DNA from: CAZJVD01 sp964549505
GTDB lineage: Bacteria > Bdellovibrionota > UBA1018 > CAZJVD01
Assembly (NCBI GenBank): GCA_964549505.1
Contig: CAZJVD010000012.1
Location: forward strand, 18,043-82,042
DNA: 64,000 bases
Reading direction: 5' to 3'
Shown: positions 33,270-42,454 of the stretch, one piece after another
Layout: the number at the start of each line of letters is the position of its first letter
How positions within the stretch are numbered: position 1 is the first letter of the stretch
The notes under the pieces: model-generated
The model's database searches: none
What the model saw: the letters and a program-made list of their open reading frames with translations, nothing else
What the model was told of the DNA's origin: nothing
Position numbers and translations under genes: made by a program

Positions 33270-33844
33270 GTGGGCAGAATGTATAAGGACTTCAGCATGG
33301 AAACGCAAAGCGCAGCGAAAAGTCCCGCTACGAGGTCGTCAACAACAATTCCGAAACCACGTTGGAACGGGAGGCGGATGGTCGCGTTTTTTGACCAACG
33401 ATCAATGCTGCGAATGGGCGGAGGTTTGATCATGTCGAAAAGACGAAAAAATACGAACGCAGCCGCTAGGGACATGGGGTCAAGCACCACCCAGAAACTC
33501 GCAAGACCAAATCCGACGACTTCATCGGAGATGATGTAAGAACTATCCGCTTCATCAAGAACACGACTCAAATGATCGGCAGCCCAGATGGCGATCATCG
33601 TCGCGACGATCCAGAAGCATGCCGCTAACTCACGCGGCCACGGCAGTGTTACGATTGCAAGCGGAACGGCTAGTAAGGTTCCCCAGGTTCCTGGAACGTA
33701 GGGCAAAAATGAGACACCAAAACCCGTACCGAGGCAAAAAGCCAACCAATCTAAGGGTCCCTGAACTTTACCAAATGGGAAAGCTCGCGCCCGTTGCAAG
33801 ACGCGCATACCGCGTAGTATTGCTGAAGGATCCACGTGTTCCAA
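33266..33844 (-). CDS. pgpA: Phosphatidylglycerophosphatase A
   Basis: About 192 residues; an integral membrane phosphatase that makes phosphatidylglycerol from its phosphate. Family motifs are present: FLPYVPGTWGTLLAVPLA, SSYIISDEVVGF with acidic residues, FFRLFDMIKPPPIR and GFGIVVDDLVAG. Four hydrophobic segments are seen. The start is uncertain (TTG at 33844, GTG at 33835 or ATG at 33808); the first overlaps the divergent plus-strand gene by 9 bp. It leads a pgpA-cinA-recA operon. It may cooperate with the cardiolipin synthase-type enzyme at 49028. Confidence 0.93.
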   Translation of the reverse strand: MEHVDPSAILRGMRVLQRARAFPFGKVQGPLDWLAFCLGTGFGVSFLPYVPGTWGTLLAVPLAIVTLPWPRELAACFWIVATMIAIWAADHLSRVLDEADSSYIISDEVVGFGLASFWVVLDPMSLAAAFVFFRLFDMIKPPPIRSIDRWSKNATIRLPFQRGFGIVVDDLVAGLFAALCVSMLKSLYILPT

Positions 33845-35053
33845 GTTAAATTAGAAGATCTGGATTTTGAATGGGATGTTCTCGAGCTTGTGATCGGCGG
33901 CAAGTCCGTCATTGACTCGACGTCCGGTCTCTTCGGACTTCCGATGAAGACCAAGGAAGATGCAACGCGGTTTGTAGCTGCGTATGGTTTTGACCTCGAA
34001 GATCCCATCCAGCATGCGGAGCTCTTGGGTAACTTGCACGAAGCTATTAACTTTGTTCGTAAGCACTTTCTTGCTCCTGAAAACCCGGAAGGTCTCAAAC
34101 TCGAAATTCCGCGCAAGATTCTTGAAATTCAAAACCTGCGCGAACTTTTTTTAATGGCAAGCCCAGACGGTCCCCCGATGCCGCGTGCATGGGCCTGTGT
34201 GTTTCTGAAAGTTATTCACGCGATCGTCCATTTGGATAAAGACATTCGGTACGATTACTTTTCTGAAATTCAAAAACAGATCTTCGATCGTTTCTACAAA
34301 GTCTTGCAGCGCAGTCCAGATGATCGTCTTTTTCTGGGGGCGCCCGGTGCCAGTGGTTTAGAGCTCGTTGGGTTTCAAACCAAGCCTAAGAAGACGCGTG
34401 AGTCGGTTCTGCTCAAGCTTTTGCATAAGCCCGAGATCTTAGCGGACGAGATTTTTGATCGTGTCGGTTTGCGATTTGTCACCCGACACGTACTCGACAC
34501 GTTACGCGTGATACAGGTTCTCAAGCGCGCGATGATTTTTATGCCGCCGAATGTGAAACCATCGCGTTCGCGCAACACGTTGGTCGATCTTGCGGTCTTA
34601 CAAAAGGGACTGACCGAGCTTCGTAGAAAAAAAGAAAGTCGGGAGATCGAGGAGAACGAGATCGAGCCGGCGCTCGCGGCGATCATTAAGCCTCCGGGAT
34701 CGATTGCGGATAATCCGCATTCGAGCGCTTATTACCGTGCGATTCAGTTTACTTGTCGACAGTTGATCCAGCTCAACAATCCGCTTTACGGGCAGATCCG
34801 CGAGGTCAAGCAGGTTCTTAAGAACGAAGCGATTCCGACGCGCGCGCAAGCTCTCTTAGAGGCGATGGATCTTGGATACGTTCAACGTCAGATTCGTTTT
34901 TTCTATCCTTACGAAGTTCAGATTGTGGATCAAGCCAACCATCAAGAGAACGAAAAGGGGCTGAGTGCCCACAGTCAGTACAAGCGATCACAGGTGCAGA
35001 CAGCACTTCGGCGAGTGATGGGCTCAGTTTTGGAGGTCGGTTCACGCGAATGA
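33836..35053 (+). CDS. Divergent RelA/SpoT-like nucleotidyltransferase candidate (possibly TIGR04552-type)
   Basis: A 405-residue cytosolic protein without membrane segments. Residues about 180-375 carry an ordered set of motifs like the (p)ppGpp synthetase domain: KTRESVLLKLL (substrate loop with K, S, K), IFDRVGLRFV with Asp208 where synthetases have the catalytic Asp, NPHSSAYYRAIQ in place of GYRSxH, and YEVQIVDQ with Glu360 in place of the catalytic Glu, followed by GLSAHSQYKRSQ like GIAAHWRYK. No HD hydrolase domain, TGS or ACT domain is present. The His of GYRSxH is replaced by Gln. The start is a GTG with AAGGA five bases upstream. Enzymatic activity is inferred only. Confidence 0.65.
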   Translation: MFQVKLEDLDFEWDVLELVIGGKSVIDSTSGLFGLPMKTKEDATRFVAAYGFDLEDPIQHAELLGNLHEAINFVRKHFLAPENPEGLKLEIPRKILEIQNLRELFLMASPDGPPMPRAWACVFLKVIHAIVHLDKDIRYDYFSEIQKQIFDRFYKVLQRSPDDRLFLGAPGASGLELVGFQTKPKKTRESVLLKLLHKPEILADEIFDRVGLRFVTRHVLDTLRVIQVLKRAMIFMPPNVKPSRSRNTLVDLAVLQKGLTELRRKKESREIEENEIEPALAAIIKPPGSIADNPHSSAYYRAIQFTCRQLIQLNNPLYGQIREVKQVLKNEAIPTRAQALLEAMDLGYVQRQIRFFYPYEVQIVDQANHQENEKGLSAHSQYKRSQVQTALRRVMGSVLEVGSRE

Positions 35054-35072
35054 TATTCGCGAACCGGGACCC

Positions 35073-36314
35073 ATGGCGTCGTTGTCGCATTCTCATGAAA
35101 CCGAGTTTGTGGTTCTCGGGACGGGCCTTGCTCCGCTTGTTGTCGCGCGCAAACTCATGGAGCAGGGGCGCGATGTTCTGGTCGTCAACCCTGAGCGGGA
35201 TTTTTTTCTAGAGGACTCTGAGTTTCCAATCGATCCCGTACTCGCGCCCGACTCGCGTCGAATCGATGATGCCTGGTTTGCGCGTCACGATCCAGAAAAG
35301 GTTTTCCGGCGTCTTTCGAGTATTTTTCCGGGCCCGCTCGACATGGTCGACCTCGAGCATCGGGATCATGCGCCGGGAACGCGAGGAGAAAGTTTTCAGA
35401 TTCGTGGACAGTTGTGGGTGGAGCCGCGTCCCAGTCAAACGCTCGGCGAGTTAGCGACGCATTGGAACGATATCGAAAACTTTTACGTGAAAGCACTGGG
35501 CGCGAAACGCAGCGTGCGCGAAGTCGACGGCGCCGCCGTAGGATTTCGTTTTCCAGGTGCGAATCGCGAGCGTTTTCAGAGCACGCAGCGGGCTCTATGG
35601 GTGGCCGGCGCGTGCGAGCTCGCCGTCGATAGTTTTCGAGCGGCGATGCTGGATTTTGTGCGAGAGCGCCTGGGTCCTGATCGCCTCGTGTTTCAACCTT
35701 CTCAGGTCGCCTTCGAAGGTGATTCGTTCCGTTTGAGACGCGAAGGTCGTGTCGAGCGCTGGCGTGTGCGCGAAGGGATGTTGGTTTTCTGGACACCGCG
35801 GCTCACGCACTGGCTTGAGGAGTTGGAGTGGGACCGTTGGTTGAAAGCGCCGGCGCTGCTTCGACTCTGGGAAGAGTGGGTGCTCAACTCACGCGATCCG
35901 ATTGGCCCGATGACGATCGGTTGCTTTGACAACTGTTTGGTTTGGGGAGAACCCGATCCGCCCAACGCTTTGTCCGGGGGGCGGCTGCATGTTCTTCGTC
36001 GCGGCGAAACCGCACCGTTTGGTTGGGGAGCTCGACCCGCACGTCCGCGCGTTCAGGCTGCAAGCCTTCATGCATTCGAAGATCTCTCGGTGCTCTGTCA
36101 TGATTTTTTAGAGTGGCAGAGTTTCACGGTCGCGGCGCTTCGGCCGCGTGTGATCTTTGAGGCTGGGAAGTCGGGGGGTCCCGCGTTTGCGGAGCTGAAA
36201 GCTGCCGGTGTCACACTCACCGTTGCGACCGACGCGGCAGGCGGTGTTGCTGAAGTTTGTGAGAACGCACTCACGCATGCGGAGCGGATGCTCGGACAAG
36301 GGGATGACGCGTGA
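35073..36314 (+). CDS. FAD-dependent oxidoreductase-like protein, partner of the next gene
   Basis: A 413-residue protein with an N-terminal dinucleotide-binding fold: EFVVLGTGLAPLVVARKLME and GRDVLVVNPE, i.e. beta-GxGxxP-alpha-beta with a terminal acidic residue. The body has no cysteine cluster; the C-terminal part ends with a flavoprotein-like region ATDAAGGVAEVCENAL, where such enzymes bind the flavin ring. It overlaps the next gene by 4 bp (GTGA), so the two are made in a fixed ratio and probably form a complex. It starts 19 bp after the RelA/SpoT-like gene. Substrate unknown. Confidence 0.65.
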   Translation: MASLSHSHETEFVVLGTGLAPLVVARKLMEQGRDVLVVNPERDFFLEDSEFPIDPVLAPDSRRIDDAWFARHDPEKVFRRLSSIFPGPLDMVDLEHRDHAPGTRGESFQIRGQLWVEPRPSQTLGELATHWNDIENFYVKALGAKRSVREVDGAAVGFRFPGANRERFQSTQRALWVAGACELAVDSFRAAMLDFVRERLGPDRLVFQPSQVAFEGDSFRLRREGRVERWRVREGMLVFWTPRLTHWLEELEWDRWLKAPALLRLWEEWVLNSRDPIGPMTIGCFDNCLVWGEPDPPNALSGGRLHVLRRGETAPFGWGARPARPRVQAASLHAFEDLSVLCHDFLEWQSFTVAALRPRVIFEAGKSGGPAFAELKAAGVTLTVATDAAGGVAEVCENALTHAERMLGQGDDA

Positions 36315-38272
36315 GTTTTCGTGTGCGGGACGGAGAACTCGATGTCGCACTCGTTGCCGGCCCACGAGTCGAAGAATGGCCATCGATTGGCGTGCGCACA
36401 ATCAGTCAGGTGTGTTCTCGCGCCGGGCTTTCGGTCGGACTCTTTGGTGGAAAGGACTTGCGAGCACGCGGTGTGATCCCGTTTCCATCCACCGGTGGTT
36501 TAGTGATTGTCGAGGATGTTCAAGGTCGTATTCATCGCATCGCCGCGCGCTCGGTGATCAAAGTACTTCCCTGTCATCAGTTGGCCGATCCGTTCGAGGG
36601 ATCGCATTCACCCGGACTGATTCCGCTCGCGACGGCCGAGAAGCTTTTGGACTCGATGTTTGTCGGTTGGAGACCGGCGACGGCACTGCTTGGACATGAC
36701 AATCGCTTGCTGCGTTTCGGAGCGCATCTCTTGGAACAGGGTAGGTCGCAAGAAGTGCTTTGCGTCGTCGATCCACGCACCACCGGTGCTTCTGAGAAGC
36801 GAGGGTACTGGGAAACAGAAGAGCGGCGTTTTTTGATTGCTGGTGGTGAAATCGTCGTCGCACGTCCGATCGATCTCAAGCGGCGCTCGGCGGATCGTTG
36901 GGACCTTCGCCTCGAAGACACTCAAGGAGTCCGACGTGTTGAGGTGAGTCGTGTTGTGGTGGGTCGGCGTGACCCGTTGGCGCAGAGCTTTCGAGAGTTT
37001 CCGGAGCACTCATTGCTTTTTGAATTCGAACAAACGGCTCTCAGAAACGAAGCGCGGGATGTGAGTGGCTGGGCGGAAGAGAAACTCTGGGGGCAAGCGC
37101 TCGGAGTACAGATCGTGCGCTCACTGGCGCTCGACACATCGGAGTCGAAAGAGAGCATCGCGCGTCTCCAGCGTGATGTGCGTTTTGGAATTCAGAACGG
37201 CGAGCAGCTTCGGTCGCAACCGTGGCGCTTTGAGTACGAGGGGAAGTGGCTGGCACCCGCATCTCGCGAGCGTTTGCGAGCGTTTGCGGGAGTGCCGCAG
37301 AAGAAGTTTGAAACCGCACGCGTGGCTTCTCTCGAGTGCTTTGATCCCATCCCGTGCCGCGAATGCGAAAACGTCTGTCCCGAACAGGCGATTAAGATCG
37401 ATCGTGATCACAAAGGTGTGCGGTCTTTTTTGATCGAAGATCGGTGTACGGGTTGCGGAAAATGTGTCGACGTGTGTCCGAGCCAGTCGGTTGTTCTCGT
37501 CCACGCTAACGAAAAAGAGTCCTATGCTGAAGTGACACTGCCGTTTTCAAAAAAGCAGTCTTTGCAAGCAGGCGACGTCGTTACGTTGAGTAACCGCCGT
37601 GGCGAGACATTGGTGTCGGCGCGCACGGACTCGTTTACGAGTGAAAACGGCGCTTCGCGGGTGACGTTGAAGCTGCCGTCACACTTGGTTTGGGAGGCTC
37701 GCGGGATCCTTGTTCCAAGTCGCCTCGCTGAGGGAACGGACGCCGAAGTGCTTGCGGGACTAGCCGATCCTGCCGAGACCGACGTTGTTGAGATTTTTGT
37801 GAATGGTCAGAAGCGGTTTGCGCGCCATCACAAGACGCTCGGTGAAACATTTTTCGAAATGGGCCTTGCGCGCACCGAAGACGCGTTCTTGTGTAATGAC
37901 GGCAGTTGCGGTCGTTGTCGAACGATGGTGGACGGTGCTCGACAGCTCGCCTGTCAGACGCGGATTCGTGCCGGAATGGCGGTTCGTCTCGATGATCGTT
38001 TGGTCGGCGAGGCGGGTGCAGCGCAGATCTGTCCGTGCTTGGGTGTGACGGTCGCTCAAACGAAAGAGCGTCTGGGCCCGCGGACGATGAACTCGTGTGA
38101 GTCCGCCGCACGTGTGTGTCGTATCGGAGAGGGACGCTGCCGTGGTCAGTTTTGTAATCCTGTGTTTCGGCACGTTGCTCAGAGTTTGGGCCTTGAAGGC
38201 GCGGGTTGGATTGACTGGCGGTTTCCGTGGGCTGAGTGGCCGTTGAAGCGCGGTCCACGTGAGGCTGATTAA
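36311..38272 (+). CDS. Multi-centre iron-sulphur flavoprotein (2x[4Fe-4S], [2Fe-2S], BFD-like)
   Basis: A 653-residue protein arranged like the large subunits of amine, opine or HcnB/SoxA-type dehydrogenases. The N-terminal 300 residues resemble a pyridine-nucleotide/FAD fold with weak glycine loops. A ferredoxin module has cysteines at 343/349/352/356 (the first cluster atypically spaced) and a canonical CTGCGKCVDVCP at 379-389. A ferredoxin-type [2Fe-2S] motif CNDGSCGRC starts at 528, and a C-terminal BFD-like region has CPC and GRCRGQFC. This gives an electron chain of up to four centres. The start is a GTG overlapping the upstream stop. The electron donor and acceptor are unknown. Confidence 0.75.
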   Translation: MSFRVRDGELDVALVAGPRVEEWPSIGVRTISQVCSRAGLSVGLFGGKDLRARGVIPFPSTGGLVIVEDVQGRIHRIAARSVIKVLPCHQLADPFEGSHSPGLIPLATAEKLLDSMFVGWRPATALLGHDNRLLRFGAHLLEQGRSQEVLCVVDPRTTGASEKRGYWETEERRFLIAGGEIVVARPIDLKRRSADRWDLRLEDTQGVRRVEVSRVVVGRRDPLAQSFREFPEHSLLFEFEQTALRNEARDVSGWAEEKLWGQALGVQIVRSLALDTSESKESIARLQRDVRFGIQNGEQLRSQPWRFEYEGKWLAPASRERLRAFAGVPQKKFETARVASLECFDPIPCRECENVCPEQAIKIDRDHKGVRSFLIEDRCTGCGKCVDVCPSQSVVLVHANEKESYAEVTLPFSKKQSLQAGDVVTLSNRRGETLVSARTDSFTSENGASRVTLKLPSHLVWEARGILVPSRLAEGTDAEVLAGLADPAETDVVEIFVNGQKRFARHHKTLGETFFEMGLARTEDAFLCNDGSCGRCRTMVDGARQLACQTRIRAGMAVRLDDRLVGEAGAAQICPCLGVTVAQTKERLGPRTMNSCESAARVCRIGEGRCRGQFCNPVFRHVAQSLGLEGAGWIDWRFPWAEWPLKRGPREAD

Positions 38273-38279
38273 AACTGGC

Positions 38280-39545
38280 CTAGTCTTTTTTTGCTTCCGC
38301 CAAGAGCGTCGCGGTCTTTGGGTTGGATAGATTACTATCGCGCTCGATAGCTTCTATCGAAACAGAAACACCCTCTTGTTTCCAAAAGCCTGTCGGATCG
38401 TGACGAATATCTCGTAAGAGAGCCACCGCGTATTTCCAATCTATGGAGGCGGGTTGGGCGTCGGACACGACGCGAGCCATGAAAAGCTGAATGTCGCGCT
38501 CCTGAAAGTCGGTCAGCCATTCGAGTACTCCGTTCAGTCGGTCGTGAGGTTCTCCGTTTTCGCGCATCACATCGGCGGCGATGGTGAATAGGCGCGGGAT
38601 GACGAACTTTTTAAACGCAGGAGTCGCTCCTCGCGATTGGCGATTGTGGTCCAAGTCGTGGGCCAAGGTTGCCAACGGATATTCGAGGGGTTTCCACCCA
38701 TGAATCTTTCGGGAGTGATCGTCGTCGACGCCAGGGAAAGCAAGTCGAACCGAGCGTCCGCCCGTCAACCCAGTTTCCAAAACAGAAACGAGCTCAGGAG
38801 CCGTCTGAAATCCGATGACCGGAACATTTTGTGTGCTCTCCATGTCGTACTTTGCGTCCGCAATGAGTTGAATCACGGTGGACGAAGCGATACGAACGAT
38901 CATTGCGTTTTCGATGTCTGTACGGCGCTCTGTTTGAAAGCCGAGTATCGCTAAGTCGTCGAATGTGAAATAGAATTGACCGTAGTTTGGTGATTTTGAG
39001 AATTCGAGTACCTGGCGTTCCCGCGGCGAAACTCGCTGAAAGCGTCGGTGAAATCGAAGCGCCATTGTTTGATCTCCGAATTTTGCGTTCGACAGAGCTT
39101 CATGGGTACCAGGAGTGCCGAGCTTCGTGTTGTCAAAAGTCGTCCATCGAAAACGCGGTTCCCGACCGATTGTCATAGCGTCGGAACCGTGTTCTTGAAT
39201 CGCCGACCAAAAAATCATTCCCGAAAAGAATTCGTGGATCGTGAGATTCGCTTGTAGGTAGTGGCCCAAGATAATGTACGGAAAATCGGGATTCGACAAA
39301 AACTCCGTGGTCCAGAGCGGCGGAAGGGCCACCCGAGCGGCAAGCTGGCTCGCCCGTTCTGTGACGGCCACGCGCTGTTTCAATGTTATCGATGGAGCAA
39401 AAAGAAATTTCTCAAATTTAGGGTCCCAGTGCGCGAGGGGATTTGCGGCGGGACCTTCCGAAGCTTCTTTGCACAATCCGCTAGGCACCGCGGCCGAGGC
39501 AGTCCCGAGCTGGAGGCAGAGTAAAGAGAAGATCGCAGCGAGCAT
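38280..39545 (-). CDS. Secreted protein of unknown function
   Basis: A 421-residue exported protein beginning MLAAIFSLLCLQLGTASAAV. The rest is soluble with mixed helices and strands and no family that I recognise. LATLAHDLDHNRQ at about residues 295-307 has the look of a metal-binding or HD-like cluster, and IILGHYLQANLTIHEFF earlier also holds histidines, but I cannot join them into a known site. It is convergent with the iron-sulphur protein (7 bp apart) and preceded by an XRE regulator on the same strand. Confidence 0.75.
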   Translation of the reverse strand: MLAAIFSLLCLQLGTASAAVPSGLCKEASEGPAANPLAHWDPKFEKFLFAPSITLKQRVAVTERASQLAARVALPPLWTTEFLSNPDFPYIILGHYLQANLTIHEFFSGMIFWSAIQEHGSDAMTIGREPRFRWTTFDNTKLGTPGTHEALSNAKFGDQTMALRFHRRFQRVSPRERQVLEFSKSPNYGQFYFTFDDLAILGFQTERRTDIENAMIVRIASSTVIQLIADAKYDMESTQNVPVIGFQTAPELVSVLETGLTGGRSVRLAFPGVDDDHSRKIHGWKPLEYPLATLAHDLDHNRQSRGATPAFKKFVIPRLFTIAADVMRENGEPHDRLNGVLEWLTDFQERDIQLFMARVVSDAQPASIDWKYAVALLRDIRHDPTGFWKQEGVSVSIEAIERDSNLSNPKTATLLAEAKKD

Positions 39546-39612
39546 GGCTCTGGGTTATAACACATAGCATCATGATCGGCAACGGTAAGGCGAGCTCTTG
39601 TTAGGCCAGCTT

Positions 39613-40086
39613 TCAGATTTTGCGGTTCATCCCCAGCGTCTGCTGACAGAACTGAATAAACGTCCGCTTCTTATCATCATTCGATCGCTGATAAGCCTCA
39701 TACAGCTGCTGCATGAGTTCGCGATCGCGGGCTTCGACGACGACGTGAGCAAGGCCAGCTCCTGGGCTGGTTTCAAGACCACCGATTCCGGTAGTCGTCA
39801 GGCACCCAATCCGTCCGTTCAGCTTGACCGCGTACTCGCGTTCCAGCACCGCAACGAGTTCGGCTTCGGCGATCTGAAGCGCCTTCGCTACGGTTCCAAT
39901 ATGTGAAGGAGGAAGCGGAGTTACTCCGCGTTCCACGTTCGAAATAAACTGTGTGGTAACCGGAGGCTGAAACAGCTGCCCGAGCGAACGCTGAGACAGG
40001 TTTAAAACCTCGCGGCGCTTTCGTATGAAAGCTCCTACAACCCCCGACATTTTTGCGGACTTATCCCGCACACCCGAATCCATCAT
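39613..40086 (-). CDS. XRE-family transcriptional regulator
   Basis: About 157 residues. A helix-turn-helix of the Cro/CI type fills residues about 15-75 (RKRREVLNLSQRSLGQLF, FISNVERGVTPLPPSHIGTVAKAL). The C-terminal half may mediate dimerisation or ligand binding. The start is uncertain: ATG at 40086 or 40050, or a TTG at 40125. A promoter-like TTGATT, 16 bp, TATTCT ends about 10 bases before 40086, which excludes the TTG and suggests a very short or absent leader. It may regulate the downstream secreted protein or itself. Conservative about the target. Confidence 0.8.
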   Translation of the reverse strand: MMDSGVRDKSAKMSGVVGAFIRKRREVLNLSQRSLGQLFQPPVTTQFISNVERGVTPLPPSHIGTVAKALQIAEAELVAVLEREYAVKLNGRIGCLTTTGIGGLETSPGAGLAHVVVEARDRELMQQLYEAYQRSNDDKKRTFIQFCQQTLGMNRKI

Positions 40087-40264
40087 CACAGTTAAGAATA
40101 ACGCATGGCGATGTAAAATCAACACTCTATGTTAGATTTATTTCATAAATTCTACAAAACCTATGCAATCAAATGTCATCGTTTAGAAATAAATATATTT
40201 AATATTAAGTACTTATACGGTCATCATCGGCTGAAACCCATATAATTGTTAATAGATTGACTCT
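40087..40264. other. AT-rich intergenic region between recG and the XRE regulator
   Basis: 178 bases between the recG stop and the XRE gene, both on the minus strand. The central part (40126-40260) is markedly richer in A/T than the neighbourhood, with runs such as AATAAATATATTTAATATTAAG. It likely holds the XRE promoter and possibly binding sites for nucleoid or autoregulatory proteins. No coding frame or strong hairpin is seen. Confidence 0.5.
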
Positions 40265-42454
40265 CTAGTCCAATGTGGTAGAGGCGGCGAGTCGAGACTC
40301 GTGACTCAATGCACGAATTCCGTCCCGAGATGGGCCTTCGGCCACCGCATCCGCCCTGGCTAGCTCGAAAAGCTCCCGATCTCGGATAAGATCCGCCAGG
40401 CGAAAAGGGGCCTCGCCCGACTGGCGCGTCCCTAAAAAGTCGCCTGGGCCCCGCATTTGGAGGTCCAGTTCTGCCAGTTCGAATCCATCATCGGTGGTTT
40501 CTAGAGCCTTCAGACGTTGCTCAGCGCTCTCGGTCCGTTCGGCCGTCTCGCTGGGTGGGCTGGCGAGGAGAAAGCAGTAGCCAGGACGCTCTCCCCGTCC
40601 GACACGGCCGCGCAACTGATGGAGTTGGGAAAGGCCAAATCGGTCGGCGTGCTCGATCAACATGACGTTAGCGTTCGTGATATCGACGCCGACCTCAATA
40701 ACAGTCGTTGAGACGAGCACCTGAATCGCTCCCTTTTGAAATGCCTGCATCGTGGTCTGTTTCTCAGCGGCCGACATGCGCCCATGGAGTGGCGCGATCG
40801 ATATCCCTTTCAGGTAACCTCTCCGGAGCGCCACGGTTTCGTCGACCACCGACCGAAGCGATGTGAACAGGTCAGCATCCGAGGGTTCGATCAAAGGTAA
40901 GACGACATAGGCCTGTTCGCCGGACTGGAGTTTTTCGCGCAAAAGAGCATAGGCCTGAGCCCGCCCCGTTTCCTGAAAGACTTGCGTGACCGATGGTTTT
41001 CGGCTGGCCGGTCGCTCGCGAATGGTCGAAATCGAAAGATCACCAAAGAGACTGAGGGCGAGCGTTCGCGGTATGGGCGTCGCACTCATCGTTAAGAGAT
41101 GTGGGAACCAAAGAGGGCTTTTTTCTCGTAGAATCGTGCGCTGTTCGACGCCAAATCGATGCTGTTCATCGATCATGGCAAGAGCGAGTTTCTGATACTG
41201 GACATCGGCCTGGATCACCGCATGCGTTCCGACGAGCAGAAGGGGCTCACCTGCCGCCAAGCGTGCGAGAATCGCGCGTCGTTCGTCGGTTGGCGTGCTG
41301 CCCGTCAGCAGAAACGCCGGAAAATCTTTTCCAAGAAACTTTGCAGCCGTCGCAAAATGTTGACGAGCGAGAATCTCCGTCGGTGCCATCAAGCAGGTCT
41401 GATAGCCTTGGGCGACGACCGCTGCGGTCGCTAGCAAGCAGACGATGGTTTTTCCGCTCCCAACATCGCCCTGGAGTAGACGAACCATGGGTTTTCCGGA
41501 CGCAAAGTCTGCGACGATTTCTTCGAGCGCGCTTCTTTGCCCCGACGTCAGTTGAAACGGCAGTTTCGCCGCCTGTTCGGCAATCGCGCGTTCGGTCAGC
41601 AGCGACGCGAGTTTGAGACCAGTCTGGGTTTCGGTCAGAGCTTGCTTCCGCCGGAGGATCTCCTCGTGGAAATGAAAGAATTCCTCATAGATCAAACGTG
41701 TCTGCGCAGGCGTTCGTACTTTGAGCAGCGCTGCGAGCTCCGTGCCCTGGGGCGGAAAATGCACAAAACGTAGCGCTTCGGCGTGGGTCAGGAGCCCGCG
41801 TCGCGATCGAACGGACGATGGCAACGTTTCCTTGGAGAGATCGGTGCTCTCCAGAGCGTTCCATAAAATCGTTCGCAGTGTGCGCGTCGAAACTCCCTCG
41901 ATCTCGCGATACACGGGAACCGTTCGATCCAAATGGATGCTTCCGTCCTGGTGAAGTTCGGGGTGTACGATTTGGAAACCGATTCCGAGGCGTTCCAGTT
42001 TTCCGCTCAAGACCACGGTTGTTCCAGGTCGAAAACGATGCTCCAGTCCGGGATGAACATGAAACCACTTGAGGGCAACACGCTGAGCGCCCACGCCTAA
42101 AGCAGCGTCAGCGACTTCGCGCCCGTTGCGCGTTCGATTTTTTCGAAAGTAAGCGACGACCCCCCGAACCGTGACTTCACTGCGATCGGTGGCCTGACTC
42201 AGGTCCTCGGTTAGATGTCGGTCGAGGTACGCGCGTGGATAAAAGCGCAGCAAGTCTGTAATAGTGAGGATTTCAGCGCGCGCGAATACGGCTGCCAGCT
42301 TAGGTCCAACGCCTTTGACGAATTGAACGGAATTCTTGTCGGCCCTAGGACCGGCCTTAGGACTGGTATGAGACCTCGAGGACTTCGTAGTAGACTTCCC
42401 CCTTCGGTGCGTTGACCGTGACCTCGTCACCACTGCGTTTACCCACAAGGGCAC
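40265..42454 (-). CDS. recG: ATP-dependent DNA helicase RecG
   Basis: About 700-729 residues; SF2 helicase that remodels stalled forks and branched DNA. The N-terminal wedge region has FVKGVGPKLAAVF at about 45-57 and an OB-type fold. Walker A GDVGSGKT, DEQH box MIDEQHRFGVEQR, MSATPIPRTL, and the C-terminal QLRGRVGRGERPGYC are all present. No ATG, GTG or TTG occurs between the greA stop and the conserved domain, so translation must start inside greA: GTG at 42454 or tandem GTGs at 42433-42430. That gives an overlap of up to 98 bp. Start uncertain, identity firm. Confidence 0.95.
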   Translation of the reverse strand: MPLWVNAVVTRSRSTHRRGKSTTKSSRSHTSPKAGPRADKNSVQFVKGVGPKLAAVFARAEILTITDLLRFYPRAYLDRHLTEDLSQATDRSEVTVRGVVAYFRKNRTRNGREVADAALGVGAQRVALKWFHVHPGLEHRFRPGTTVVLSGKLERLGIGFQIVHPELHQDGSIHLDRTVPVYREIEGVSTRTLRTILWNALESTDLSKETLPSSVRSRRGLLTHAEALRFVHFPPQGTELAALLKVRTPAQTRLIYEEFFHFHEEILRRKQALTETQTGLKLASLLTERAIAEQAAKLPFQLTSGQRSALEEIVADFASGKPMVRLLQGDVGSGKTIVCLLATAAVVAQGYQTCLMAPTEILARQHFATAAKFLGKDFPAFLLTGSTPTDERRAILARLAAGEPLLLVGTHAVIQADVQYQKLALAMIDEQHRFGVEQRTILREKSPLWFPHLLTMSATPIPRTLALSLFGDLSISTIRERPASRKPSVTQVFQETGRAQAYALLREKLQSGEQAYVVLPLIEPSDADLFTSLRSVVDETVALRRGYLKGISIAPLHGRMSAAEKQTTMQAFQKGAIQVLVSTTVIEVGVDITNANVMLIEHADRFGLSQLHQLRGRVGRGERPGYCFLLASPPSETAERTESAEQRLKALETTDDGFELAELDLQMRGPGDFLGTRQSGEAPFRLADLIRDRELFELARADAVAEGPSRDGIRALSHESRLAASTTLD

